Counted from the first letter of the stretch, positions 1 to 7,131 are shown. The stretch is DNA of 12,780 nt from DATJXG01 sp035500455 (GCA_035500455.1 DATJXG010000465.1:1-12780); one strand, 5' to 3'. A program made the numbers and translations. The notes: generated by a model from the letters alone, not told the origin.

Positions 1-316
1 TGAGCGGGCGGCCATCGTGGAAGTGAACCTCATGGTGCAGATGAAATACGTAGGTGAGCGGGTCTTTGACCTCCCAGCGCTCCGCCAGACCGGGCTGGAC
101 ATTCAAGTGCTCGTCACGAGTGAGCAGATCGTCAAAGATCAGGTCGTCGATGCGTTCCGATTGGGCGTCGATTCCGATGCGAGGGTCGAGATTTGTCGGG
201 CTGCTCTCAATGAGCATGACCAGCGTATCGGCGGCGGGCTCTTTCGCGCACGAGGAGAGCGATAACAGCGACGACAGACCAGCCAGCAGCAGGATGCCTC
301 GGCTCCAATCACGCAT
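1..316 (-). CDS. Peptide/nickel-type ABC transporter substrate-binding lipoprotein (SBP family 5), N-terminal part
   Basis: The ATG at 316 opens a frame that stays open to the left edge (105 codons), so the gene is cut by the window. Residues 1-23 form a lipoprotein signal: a short Arg-containing start, a Leu-rich core and a lipobox LSSC with Cys23 as the lipidated residue. The mature part follows the family-5 solute-binding pattern (DppA/OppA/NikA): an early strand, then SPTNLDPRIG (39-48), a leading-lobe motif LAERWEV (78-84), and YVFHL followed by VHFHDGRPL (97-105), which matches the family signature around FHDG-PL. The expected role is capture of oligopeptides outside the cytoplasmic membrane for an ABC importer. 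The start lies inside the last codons of anmK (8-bp overlap), which implies translational coupling; a GGGAAAG about 10 bases upstream could serve as ribosome site. Given the neighbours, muropeptides are a plausible ligand, but this is inference; dipeptides or other ligands are equally possible. Confidence 0.85.
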   Translation of the reverse strand, partial: MRDWSRGILLLAGLSSLLSLSSCAKEPAADTLVMLIESSPTNLDPRIGIDAQSERIDDLIFDDLLTRDEHLNVQPGLAERWEVKDPLTYVFHLHHEVHFHDGRPL

Positions 317-1484
317 AGGAGATCTTTCCCAGGATGGCCGGGCGCTTGGCTCCCGTGGCGGAGGGGACGTTGGACGGCCGGCGGTTCCAGGTTTCGTAGG
401 CCAACAGAGCGAAGGCAACCGCCTCCTTCGCTTCCGCGGGGATTCCGAATTCGTCCGAAGATCGCAATTGCAGCCCCAGGGGACGCAGGCTATTTGCGAG
501 CATCGCCATCAGCGTGGAGTTTTTCGCCCCGCCGCCGGAGACGACTACCTCTGAGAAACTCCCAAGCGGTAACACGGAGCGCTTGACCGCCTCCGCGATC
601 GAATTGGCGGTGAGTGCTGTGGCGGTGGCAATCGCGTCGTTTTTTGCGCCGGCGCTCGCTAGAGATTTGCCGCCTCTTCCCTGCCCGCACCATCGGAGAA
701 CCTCCTCGGCGAACTCGCGGCCGAATTGCTCACGCCCGGCGGTCTTGGGAGGGTGGCGGCGGAAAAAGGGCGCACGCATCGCTTTCGCAACGGCTTCTGC
801 GCGAACTGTGCCTGAGGCGGCGATTCGTCCATCCCGGTCGAAGGGCTGTGCGAACAGACGCTCGGTCAAGGCGTCGATCACCATGTTTCCCGGCCCGGTG
901 TCGAAGGCTACGATGTCTGCGGCCGGCGCGCCGGCGGGAATTGCGGTCAGGTTGGCGATGCCACCGATGTTCTGCACGATGCGGCCGATGCGTTTGTCGC
1001 GATACAAAAGATAGTCGAGAAACGGAACCAGGGGGGCGCCTTTGCCGCCGGCGGCCATATCGGCCGGGCGAAAATCTGAGACAACCGGCACACCCACGCG
1101 CGCGGCGATGATCGCCCCTTCGCCTGTTTGCCAGGTAACGGCCAGCTTGTGCCCCAGAAACGGCGCCGGTTCGCCCTGGTGATAAAGGGTTTGGCCATGG
1201 CAGCCGACGAGTTCAGCCTTTAGGCGGAATCGCCGCTGGGCCGACAAGACGGCTTCGCCGTAAAGCTCGCCTAGAAGAAAATTCAGCCGGGATAGATCGG
1301 CGACGCTGGCCTGACGGGCATTCATCGCCGCCAGTACGGTTTTGCGAACTTCTTTCGAGTACGGGTACTCGGCGTGCCCCAGGAGCGCAAAGCGTCGCCC
1401 CCGGCTTCGGGACGCGCCCATTCGCACCAATGCGACGTTGATGCCGTCGGCCGAAGTACCGCTCATTACGCCGGCTACGATCAT
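309..1484 (-). CDS. anmK: Anhydro-N-acetylmuramic acid kinase
   Basis: The 391-residue product is close to the usual AnmK length (about 370-390). It opens with the family's phosphate-binding signature GVMSGTSADGIN (5-16). It continues with CHGQT (95-99), TWQTGEG (117-123), the block from DFRPADMAAGGKGAPLVP (137-154), NIGGIANLT (172-180) and FDTGPGNMVID (194-204), and ends the fold with VSGGGAKN (315-322). This arrangement belongs to the ASKHA kinase fold and is diagnostic of AnmK. The enzyme opens the 1,6-anhydro ring of anhydro-MurNAc and phosphorylates it with ATP to give MurNAc-6-phosphate in the cytoplasm. The start at 1484 places the signature at residue 5 and lies 19 bp after the nagZ stop, so the two are almost certainly cotranscribed; NagZ produces the substrate. 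MurQ, the next enzyme, is not in the window. The stop overlaps the start of the downstream binding-protein gene. Nothing looks damaged. Confidence 0.96.
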   Translation of the reverse strand: MIVAGVMSGTSADGINVALVRMGASRSRGRRFALLGHAEYPYSKEVRKTVLAAMNARQASVADLSRLNFLLGELYGEAVLSAQRRFRLKAELVGCHGQTLYHQGEPAPFLGHKLAVTWQTGEGAIIAARVGVPVVSDFRPADMAAGGKGAPLVPFLDYLLYRDKRIGRIVQNIGGIANLTAIPAGAPAADIVAFDTGPGNMVIDALTERLFAQPFDRDGRIAASGTVRAEAVAKAMRAPFFRRHPPKTAGREQFGREFAEEVLRWCGQGRGGKSLASAGAKNDAIATATALTANSIAEAVKRSVLPLGSFSEVVVSGGGAKNSTLMAMLANSLRPLGLQLRSSDEFGIPAEAKEAVAFALLAYETWNRRPSNVPSATGAKRPAILGKISYA

Positions 1485-1503
1485 GATTGGCGTCCACCGA
1501 TGT

Positions 1504-2604
1504 TCACTGCAATCCTTCCAGCCTTACCTGCTCCCCGAACTCCCAGAGCTGGCGGGCGAGACGCTGCAATCTTGCCGCGGACGGAGCGGCGCTCTTCCGC
1601 TTCAGCTCTTTTGATCTCTTTTTAAAGGCCAGGACGCGTGCCGCCGACTCCGCCACGCGCTTCGCGAACCGCCGGTCGCGTTTTGCTTCTCTTAGCAGCG
1701 CCTCGTAGCACTCCAGCACGAAATCTTCTCGCCGGCATACCAGGCACAAGTCACCGCCGGCGCGCACAAACTCCACCGCTGCTTCCCCAATCGAAGCAGC
1801 CTTCAGCACGCCCCCCATCTCCATGTCATCGGAAACCACCAGGCCGCGATAGCCGATTTTCTTTCGCAGCACATCCGTGATCCATTTGCGCGAGAGCGAG
1901 GCGGGCGCCCCATCATGCGTGACCGCCGGATAATTTGCGTGGTTCACCAGCACCATGGGCAATTCGCGGCGCATCGCGCGGTATGGAACCAGGTCCTCTT
2001 TCCATAACTTGCTCAGGGACTTTTTGACGGAGGGAAGCTCGTGGTGAGTATCCAGACCGGCTTCGCCCAGGCCGGGAAAGTGCTTACCGCAGCCGATTAC
2101 GCCCGCTGCGGCCAGTCCGCGAAGAAACTCGCGCGCATAGACGATCACCTGCTTGGGTTCGGGCGAGACGGCGCGCGAAGACATCACCGTTCGCGAGGCT
2201 TCGAGCGCCAGATCGAGCACGGGAGCGAAGTCGACATTGAATCCCAGGGCGCAGCAGGCTTCACCGATAACTCTGCCGTGCCGGCGAAACGCCCGGCGGT
2301 CGCCGGTGGCGAAGACGTCGGCCGCAGAGGGCGCGGGGCCAAGCAGGCCGCGGAAGCGGTCCACACGCCCACCTTCGAGGTCCACACAAGTAAGGAGTGG
2401 CATGGCTACACAGCGCTGGCAGTCCTGGAGCAGCTTGTGGGTCTGTTCGCCGCTCACGATGTTGCGGGCAAAGAGGATGACGCCCGCGGGCTGGATGCGG
2501 CTGAGCACGACCCGAAGCTGCGGAGTCATTTCCGCCGGCTCGAAACCTATGATCAAAAACTGGCCGATCTGATGGGTTGCGTCAGAGTTGGATCGCGATG
2601 GCAT
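1504..2604 (-). CDS. nagZ: Glycoside hydrolase family 3 beta-N-acetylhexosaminidase (NagZ type)
   Basis: The 366-residue protein is a single-domain GH3 enzyme with a TIM barrel of NagZ size. Visible landmarks are GVILFARNI (41-49), VDLEGGRVDR (74-83), the substrate loop KHFPGLGEAGLDTHHELP (174-191) carrying the Asp185/His187 dyad typical of NagZ, and SDDMEM (258-263), in which Asp259 is the expected nucleophile. There is no signal peptide, so it should act in the cytoplasm on GlcNAc-anhydroMurNAc (peptides) from cell-wall turnover, releasing GlcNAc and the anhydro-MurNAc that AnmK consumes. The ATG at 2604 is the furthest upstream possible because an in-frame TGA lies directly before it. No strong ribosome site precedes it. 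The C-terminal 40 residues are Lys/Arg-rich and continue past the barrel. A general GH3 glucosidase is unlikely because those enzymes lack the Asp-X-His loop dyad. Confidence 0.93.
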   Translation of the reverse strand: MPSRSNSDATHQIGQFLIIGFEPAEMTPQLRVVLSRIQPAGVILFARNIVSGEQTHKLLQDCQRCVAMPLLTCVDLEGGRVDRFRGLLGPAPSAADVFATGDRRAFRRHGRVIGEACCALGFNVDFAPVLDLALEASRTVMSSRAVSPEPKQVIVYAREFLRGLAAAGVIGCGKHFPGLGEAGLDTHHELPSVKKSLSKLWKEDLVPYRAMRRELPMVLVNHANYPAVTHDGAPASLSRKWITDVLRKKIGYRGLVVSDDMEMGGVLKAASIGEAAVEFVRAGGDLCLVCRREDFVLECYEALLREAKRDRRFAKRVAESAARVLAFKKRSKELKRKSAAPSAARLQRLARQLWEFGEQVRLEGLQ

Positions 2605-2708
2605 TCAATCTGATTGGATCACGTCTGTCTTCTGCCTACGTAAGCTCCAGGTTGCAAGTCTGGTTCGCTGGCGCGACTCAGGAGGGAGACGCATTTTTGT
2701 GTGAAAAC

Positions 2709-2743
2709 CAGTTGTCAGTTTTCAGTTCCCGGTTCTCAGTTGC
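2709..2743. repeat. Five-unit heptanucleotide tandem array between nagZ and mutS
   Basis: Five consecutive 7-bp units begin at 2709, 2716, 2723, 2730 and 2737. Four of them start with CAGTT and the fourth starts with CGGTT; the last two bases of each unit vary. The array lies in the 145-bp gap between the nagZ start and the mutS stop and ends 7 bp before the mutS stop codon. The rest of this gap (2605-2708) shows no gene, no clear terminator and no convincing promoter. A related array occurs near 6607-6692. The function is unknown. Confidence 0.8.
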
Positions 2744-2749
2744 TGCTTT

Positions 2750-5374
2750 CTACTCTACCTGTTTTTTCAGCTCGGCGAGCAGGTTGAGAGCCTCGAGCGG
2801 CGTCAGACGATTCAGATCGACTTCGCGCAGGCGCTCCAGCACGGGCTGCGAAAGCGGGGTAAAGATGGTCAGTTGCGCATGGCGGGGTTCTGTGCCGGAT
2901 GCCAGATTTCCGGTCACCTGCTGCTCCGCACTCTCATGCTCAGACAGCACTTCCCTTGCCCGCTCGATCACCTGGTTGGGCAGGCCGGCCAGCTTCGCCA
3001 CTTCGATTCCGTAGCTGCGGTCGGCCGCGCCCGGTTCAACTTTGCGCAGGAAGGCGATGCCGCCGCCGGTTTCCTTCACTGAAACGTGATAGTTCTTTAC
3101 CCCGAAAAGCCGCTCCGCCAACTCGGTCAACTCGAAGTAATGCGTCGCAAAGAGCGTTTTTGCTCGGGTGCGGGCGTGAATGTACTCCACCGCTGCCCAG
3201 GCGATGGCAAGGCCATCGTAGGTTGCCGTACCGCGGCCCATTTCGTCGAGCAGCACCAGCGATCGCGGTGTGGCCCCATGCAGGATGGCGGCGGTTTCGG
3301 TCATTTCAACCATGAAGGTGGAGCGTCCGCGCGCGAGGTTGTCACTGGCGCCGATGCGGGTGAAGACGCGGTCCACAATGCCCAGCCGCATGGAACGCGC
3401 CGGAACGAAGGAGCCCATCTGCGCCAGAATCACCGCCAGCGCCGCCTGCCGCAAATAGGTGGACTTGCCGCCCATGTTGGGGCCGGTGAGCACCAGCACG
3501 GTGTGGGTAGTCGAGTTGAGATACAGATCGTTGGGCACGAAGCGCTCGGTGCCGCCCGCCAACTCCCGCTGCTCGATCACTGGGTGGCGGCCCTGAATGA
3601 TTTCAATGTCGGAGGAGTCGTCGAGCCTGGGGCGGCAGTAGTCGTGGAGGGCGGCGATGTGCGCGAACGCCGCCAGCACATCGACCTCCGCCAACGCCAG
3701 GGCTGTCTGGCGGATGCGGCGGGCTTCGCCGGCGACTGCCGAACGCAACTCGGCGAAAAGCCGTCGCTCGATTTCGACGATCTTCTCCTGGGCGTCGAGA
3801 ATCCTGGATTCGTACTCCTTCAGCTCGCCGGTCGTAAAGCGCTCGGCGTTCACCAGCGTCTGTTTGCGCTCATAGTCCGACGGCGCAAGGTGCAGATTCG
3901 GCCGGGAAATTTCCAGGTAGTAGCCGAACACGTTGTTGAACTTCACCTTCAGCGAGGCGATGCCGGTGCGCTGCCGTTCGCGCTGCTCGATCTGTGCCAG
4001 GAATTGCTTGCTGTTGCGGCTGAGGTCGCGGAGTTCGTCGAGTTCCCGGTCCACGCCGCGGGCGATCACGCCGCCGTCGTTCAACGAGATCGGAGGCTCC
4101 CGCTCGATTGTGCTTGCAATGGTTTGGCGAAGGTCGGCGAGATCATCCGCGCCGTTACGGAGCGCATCGAGGCGCGCGCTCGAAAGGCGGCCTAACGCGG
4201 CCTTCACCGCCGGAATCTTTCCCAGCGAGGCCTCCAGCGCCAAGAGATCGCGCGGATTCGCGGTTTCCAGGGTCACGCGGCTGAGCAGACGCTCCAGATC
4301 GAGGATGCCTTCGAGCGCGCGCCTCAGTTCCTCGCGCGCCATGGTTTCTCTCACCTGGACCTCTACCGCATCCAGACGCTGGTTGATCTCGGCTGGTTCA
4401 ATCGACGGCCGCAGCAGCCAGGAGCGCAGCAGGCGTTTGCCCATGGGCGTGACCGTCGCGTCGATGGAGCGAAAGAGGGTAACGCCGGCATCGGTTCCGG
4501 CGAAAAGCGGCTCGGTCAGCTCCAGGTTGCGCACGGTTACCGCATCCAGGACCAAACAGTTTTGCCGCTCGTAGAAGCCGATGCGGTCCACGTGGTCGAG
4601 CTTGCCGCGCTGCGTTGACCGCACATAGTAGAGAATGGCTCCCGCCGCCGAAGCCGCAGCCGGGCGCCCCGCAAGCCCGAAACCCTCCAGCGAAAGCACG
4701 CCGAAATGATTTTCGAGAAGGGGGATGGCGTGGTCGGGGGCAAAGATCCAGTTGTCAAGCGGCGTTTCCGCAAAGCCCTTTCCCACAGTTGGGGCCGCGA
4801 GGTTGTCGGAACGGTTCGCGCTGAATAGCGGCGTTGCCGACCCGTACAGAACCTCACGCGGCTGCAACTGCGAGAGCTCTTCCTGAATGCGCCGCGCGGC
4901 GCCCTCGCCGGAAAATTCGGTCGCGCGGAATTCGCCGGTGGAAAGGTCCAGGGCGGCAAAGCCGGCGCGATCGTCGATTTGAGCCACCGCCGCCAGAAAA
5001 TTATTTTCTTCCGAACTCAACGACGAGTCTGCAGCCGTGCCCGGGGTGACTACGCGCGTCACCTCGCGGCGCACCAGCTTTTTGGCCACGCGGGGGTCCT
5101 CCACCTGATCGCAGATGGCCACCTTGAATCCCTTGCGAATCAGTTTGGAGATGTAATTCTCGGCGGCATGGTAAGGGACGCCGCACATGGGAATGTCCAC
5201 GCCTCTTTCTTTGTTGCGTGAAGTCAGAGTGATCTGCAACTCGCGGGCGGCCACGATTGCGTCGTCGAAGAAAAGTTCGTAGAAATCGCCCAGGCGAAAG
5301 AACAGCAGCGCGGTGGGGTGGTCTTTCTTGATGGCGGCGTATTGCCGCATCAGCGGCGTGGACGGCTCAGTCAT
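2750..5374 (-). CDS. mutS: DNA mismatch repair protein MutS
   Basis: The 874-residue product is a full-length MutS. The mismatch-reading Phe-X-Glu motif is at residues 31-33 (in GDFYELFFDDA), within the N-terminal domain that also has CGVPYHA (64-70). The connector, lever and clamp regions follow, with FNNVFGYYLEIS (479-490) in the clamp/lever part. The C-terminal ABC-type ATPase has Walker A GPNMGGKST (631-639), the signature region with GRSTFMVEMTE (683-693), Walker B SLVLLDE (705-711) and a switch His in FATHY (742-746). QLTIF at 834-838 fits the position and form of the beta-clamp-binding motif, and the tail keeps the LTPLEALNLL helix used for higher-order assembly. The protein recognises mispairs and recruits MutL; mutL is not in this window. 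The ATG at 5374 matches the family N-terminus (MTEPSTPLMRQY). A TATAAT box lies about 21 bp upstream. Confidence 0.98.
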   Translation of the reverse strand: MTEPSTPLMRQYAAIKKDHPTALLFFRLGDFYELFFDDAIVAARELQITLTSRNKERGVDIPMCGVPYHAAENYISKLIRKGFKVAICDQVEDPRVAKKLVRREVTRVVTPGTAADSSLSSEENNFLAAVAQIDDRAGFAALDLSTGEFRATEFSGEGAARRIQEELSQLQPREVLYGSATPLFSANRSDNLAAPTVGKGFAETPLDNWIFAPDHAIPLLENHFGVLSLEGFGLAGRPAAASAAGAILYYVRSTQRGKLDHVDRIGFYERQNCLVLDAVTVRNLELTEPLFAGTDAGVTLFRSIDATVTPMGKRLLRSWLLRPSIEPAEINQRLDAVEVQVRETMAREELRRALEGILDLERLLSRVTLETANPRDLLALEASLGKIPAVKAALGRLSSARLDALRNGADDLADLRQTIASTIEREPPISLNDGGVIARGVDRELDELRDLSRNSKQFLAQIEQRERQRTGIASLKVKFNNVFGYYLEISRPNLHLAPSDYERKQTLVNAERFTTGELKEYESRILDAQEKIVEIERRLFAELRSAVAGEARRIRQTALALAEVDVLAAFAHIAALHDYCRPRLDDSSDIEIIQGRHPVIEQRELAGGTERFVPNDLYLNSTTHTVLVLTGPNMGGKSTYLRQAALAVILAQMGSFVPARSMRLGIVDRVFTRIGASDNLARGRSTFMVEMTETAAILHGATPRSLVLLDEMGRGTATYDGLAIAWAAVEYIHARTRAKTLFATHYFELTELAERLFGVKNYHVSVKETGGGIAFLRKVEPGAADRSYGIEVAKLAGLPNQVIERAREVLSEHESAEQQVTGNLASGTEPRHAQLTIFTPLSQPVLERLREVDLNRLTPLEALNLLAELKKQVE

Positions 5375-5395
5375 CTGCGGCGGGGTCGTGGGCGG

Positions 5396-5401
5396 ATTAT
5401 A
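5396..5401 (-). promoter_or_regulatory. Probable -10 box of the mutS promoter
   Basis: A perfect TATAAT on the minus strand ends 21 bp before the mutS ATG, implying a short leader. No good -35 hexamer is present at a spacing of 16-18 bp, so the call rests on the -10 box and its position. Confidence 0.5.
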
Positions 5402-5432
5402 ACAAAGGGGGGTGCGTCCCTTGGGACTTGGC

Positions 5433-5491
5433 TGCCACGGATTTGCACGGATTTACTTCATAAAAAGGTTGATCCGCGTGAATTGGTGGCA
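5433..5491. repeat. Imperfect palindromic intergenic element in the mutS/galT gap
   Basis: The left arm (5433-5452) and right arm (5472-5491) are inverted copies matching at 15 of 20 positions, around a 19-base loop. The left arm itself contains two tandem decamers, CCACGGATTT and GCACGGATTT (5435-5454). The element occupies the divergent region between mutS and galT, outside any gene, and its outer ends are TGCCAC and GTGGCA. From memory, sequences of this type (CACGGATT repeats facing ATCCGCGT) occur in many environmental bacterial genomes, but I cannot check that here. It could form a hairpin in either transcript. Confidence 0.7.
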
Positions 5492-5523
5492 AAGAACTTG
5501 TAGCGTCAGCCGGGTGACTTGAC

Positions 5524-5549
5524 CGCAAAGATCGCAAAAGACGCAAAGA
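5524..5549. repeat. CGCAAAGA-type short tandem repeats upstream of galT
   Basis: Three near-identical copies of a CGCAAAGA-like unit lie in tandem at about 5524-5531, 5533-5540 and 5542-5549; the middle copy reads CGCAAAAG. The array is about 50 bp before the galT start. The rest of the divergent region (5550-5601) holds no further structure I can support, and galT has no clear Shine-Dalgarno sequence. Confidence 0.65.
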
Positions 5550-5601
5550 AAGATCCCCAGGATGTTGACGCCGTCTCTCTCCCGATGTTTTCCTTACACG
5601 C

Positions 5602-6597
5602 ATGGAACTTCGCAAGGATCCAATCACCCGTTCCTGGGTTATCACGGGTGATGATGTGCCCGACGCAGCTCCGAAAGTTGAAACGGTGTGCGGATTCTGT
5701 CCGGATTCCAGCGCTCCCTTGCAAACGGTGGCCAGCCTCCCGGGTCCAACGGGGACGCCGTGGGCGGCGCGAGCGGTTGTGCATCCCTCGCCTTTGTACC
5801 GGATTGAAGGCGATCCGGCGCGGCGCGGAGACGGCATATACGACCGCATGCGGCCTGTGGGAGCGCACGAGGTGCTGGTGGAAAACCCGCACCATGACCG
5901 CCAGTTGTGGAATGCCAGCGATGCCGAGATCGAGCAGTTCCTGCTGCTCGCGGCGCAGCGCATCCAGGACCTCAAGCGCGATGGGCGTTTCAAGTACATC
6001 ACGCTGTTCAAGAATCACGGCGTCAGCGCGGGGCAGGAATTCCAGCATCCCAATACGCAGCTCACTGCGACCACGTTTGTCCCCCGGCGGGTGCTTTACG
6101 AGCTTCGCGCCGGCCGTGAATATTTCCAGCAGAAGGAGCGCTGCGTATTTTGCGACATCATCTCCCAGGAAACCCGGCAGGACCAGCGGGTGATCGAGTC
6201 GCGCGGAGACTTTCTGGCGCTTGGGCCGTACGCTCCCCGCGTGCCTTATGAGGCCTGGATTCTGCCGCGGACGCACGACGCCTCCTTTGAGCGCTTCGGA
6301 CTGAACCGAGGCGGCACGCTGCGCGACCTGGGCGGACTGCTACGCCGCACTCTGCAGCGTATTCGTACCCTCACCGAGGATTTTCATCTGGTGCTACACA
6401 CCTCGCCCAATACGCTGCATCCTTCCGCCAGCCTGGGCTACTGGAAAACCATTGACGAGGACTACCACTGGCACATCGAGATCATGCCCATCCTGGCGGC
6501 GAAAGCGAAGTCCTACACCTTCAAGGAGGTGTATTACTCACCGTTGACTTCGGAGACGGCGGTAAAGCGCATGCGGGAGGCGAAGATTGAACTCTAG
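5602..6597 (+). CDS. Galactose-1-phosphate uridylyltransferase-like protein (HIT superfamily)
   Basis: The 331-residue product has the two-HIT-domain layout of GalT. It starts ELRKDPITRSWVI (2-14), the usual GalT opening, then has a CGFC metal site (30-33), GAHEVLVENP (87-96), FKNHGVSAGQ (136-145) and, in the second domain, RCVFCDII (180-187) and YHWHIEIMP (288-296). GalT moves UMP between UDP-glucose and galactose-1-phosphate (Leloir pathway) through a His nucleophile in an H-P-H-X-Q motif. Here that motif reads HPNTQ (149-153): Asn151 sits where the nucleophile should be. The codon is AAT in an otherwise intact frame, so it does not look like a frameshift. The protein may be a related nucleotidyltransferase or phosphorylase, a divergent subfamily using another residue, or inactive. 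I therefore give no symbol. The start is the first ATG and gives the family N-terminus. Confidence 0.85.
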   Translation: MELRKDPITRSWVITGDDVPDAAPKVETVCGFCPDSSAPLQTVASLPGPTGTPWAARAVVHPSPLYRIEGDPARRGDGIYDRMRPVGAHEVLVENPHHDRQLWNASDAEIEQFLLLAAQRIQDLKRDGRFKYITLFKNHGVSAGQEFQHPNTQLTATTFVPRRVLYELRAGREYFQQKERCVFCDIISQETRQDQRVIESRGDFLALGPYAPRVPYEAWILPRTHDASFERFGLNRGGTLRDLGGLLRRTLQRIRTLTEDFHLVLHTSPNTLHPSASLGYWKTIDEDYHWHIEIMPILAAKAKSYTFKEVYYSPLTSETAVKRMREAKIEL

Positions 6598-6606
6598 CTG
6601 GGTTTT

Positions 6607-6692
6607 CAGTCGTCAGTCGTCAGCCAAACACAGATGTGCGATGATGCCGAGGTCACGCGGAATGAATCCTAATGACCGGCGACTGACGACTG
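6607..6692. repeat. Inverted pair of heptanucleotide arrays between galT and the next gene
   Basis: On the plus strand two copies of CAGTCGT run from 6607 to 6620, followed by a degraded third. On the minus strand a matching array runs from 6692 back to about 6672: CAGTCGT, CAGTCGC and a third unit starting CGGT. The arms share a perfect 13-bp inverted repeat (6607-6619 and 6680-6692) with 60 bases between them. The array lies 9 bp after the galT stop and ends 4 bp before the first possible start of the next gene. Transcribed, it could form a long hairpin. The unit length and the CAGT/CGGT pattern match the array at 2709-2743. Confidence 0.8.
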
Positions 6693-6696
6693 CACT

Positions 6697-7059
6697 ATGA
6701 CTACCCGCCGCATGAAGACGTACACCGGAGGCCAGGGATACGTTTACCAGTACTATTTTGTCGGCCAACGCGCTGCCCTGGCAGGCGATCCCATTGCTCC
6801 CGCCACGGAATATGTCTTCGACGTCACATCGGATCGCAAGACGACCTTTGCTGTGAGCGTGTTTCTGCCGGGCCAAGCCATACGCGACTGGGCGGCCGTC
6901 CACGGGCGCGCACTCAATGACGCCGAACAGTACGGCGCGGCCAAAATGAGACTGTTTCAGGCATTCGACGAGATCGAGAACATGCTCTCCGAGGGGCGGC
7001 GCTTGCTTATCGGCACAGCGGACCTGGAGCGTCTGCTGGGAGCGCTGCACGTGGAATAG
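6697..7059 (+). CDS. Uncharacterised small soluble protein
   Basis: I do not recognise this 120-residue protein as a named family. It opens with an aromatic stretch (KTYTGGQGYVYQYYFVG, 7-23), continues with strands such as EYVFDVTSDRKTTFAVSVFLP (39-59, described by its ends), and then has an amphipathic helical C-terminal half with charged pairs (DAEQYGAAKMRLFQAFDEIENML, 75-97). There is no signal peptide or membrane segment. Codon use resembles the neighbours and the frame has well-distributed third-position GC, so it is likely a real gene. The ATG at 6697 directly abuts a repeat array; Met6 (6712) is an alternative start and would leave the aromatic segment at the N-terminus. Neither has a clear ribosome site. 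It follows galT on the same strand by about 100 bp, but no functional link can be read from that. Confidence 0.7.
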   Translation: MTTRRMKTYTGGQGYVYQYYFVGQRAALAGDPIAPATEYVFDVTSDRKTTFAVSVFLPGQAIRDWAAVHGRALNDAEQYGAAKMRLFQAFDEIENMLSEGRRLLIGTADLERLLGALHVE

Positions 7060-7086
7060 AAGCCCGACTTCTTCAAGTCATACTTC

Positions 7087-7115
7087 CGTTTTGCCGCCCT
7101 TTCGTTTTGCCGCCC
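7087..7115. repeat. 13-bp direct repeat ahead of the hem promoter
   Basis: CGTTTTGCCGCCC occurs twice without mismatch, at 7087-7099 and 7103-7115, a period of 16 bp. The second copy covers the place where the -35 hexamer would be for the TATAAT at 7132. Position and perfect identity suggest a regulator-binding site or a recent small duplication. The remainder of the 116-bp gap after the preceding gene contains only a weak 5-bp hairpin (7066-7079). Confidence 0.7.
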
Positions 7116-7131
7116 CACCCCTGGTGCAGTC

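Noticed and set aside
2630..2690. tRNA-like string (GGTTCG context) in the nagZ-mutS gap
   Set aside because: No acceptor stem, anticodon arm or proper T-arm could be paired around it.
3086..4195. A 369-codon open frame on the plus strand inside mutS
   Set aside because: It is antisense to the conserved lever, clamp and ATPase parts of MutS and its product has no family features.
5433..5549. Short repeats read as a CRISPR array
   Set aside because: The units are 8-10 bp, partly contiguous, inverted and without uniform spacers, and no cas gene is present.
5565..5593. TTGACG (5565-5570) as -35 of a galT promoter
   Set aside because: The sequence at the proper spacing (TTTTCC) is a poor -10, and no better pair was found; not enough to call a promoter.
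7066..7079. GACTT/AAGTC hairpin after the 120-residue gene as a terminator
   Set aside because: The stem is only 5 bp, AT-rich and not followed by a U-run.
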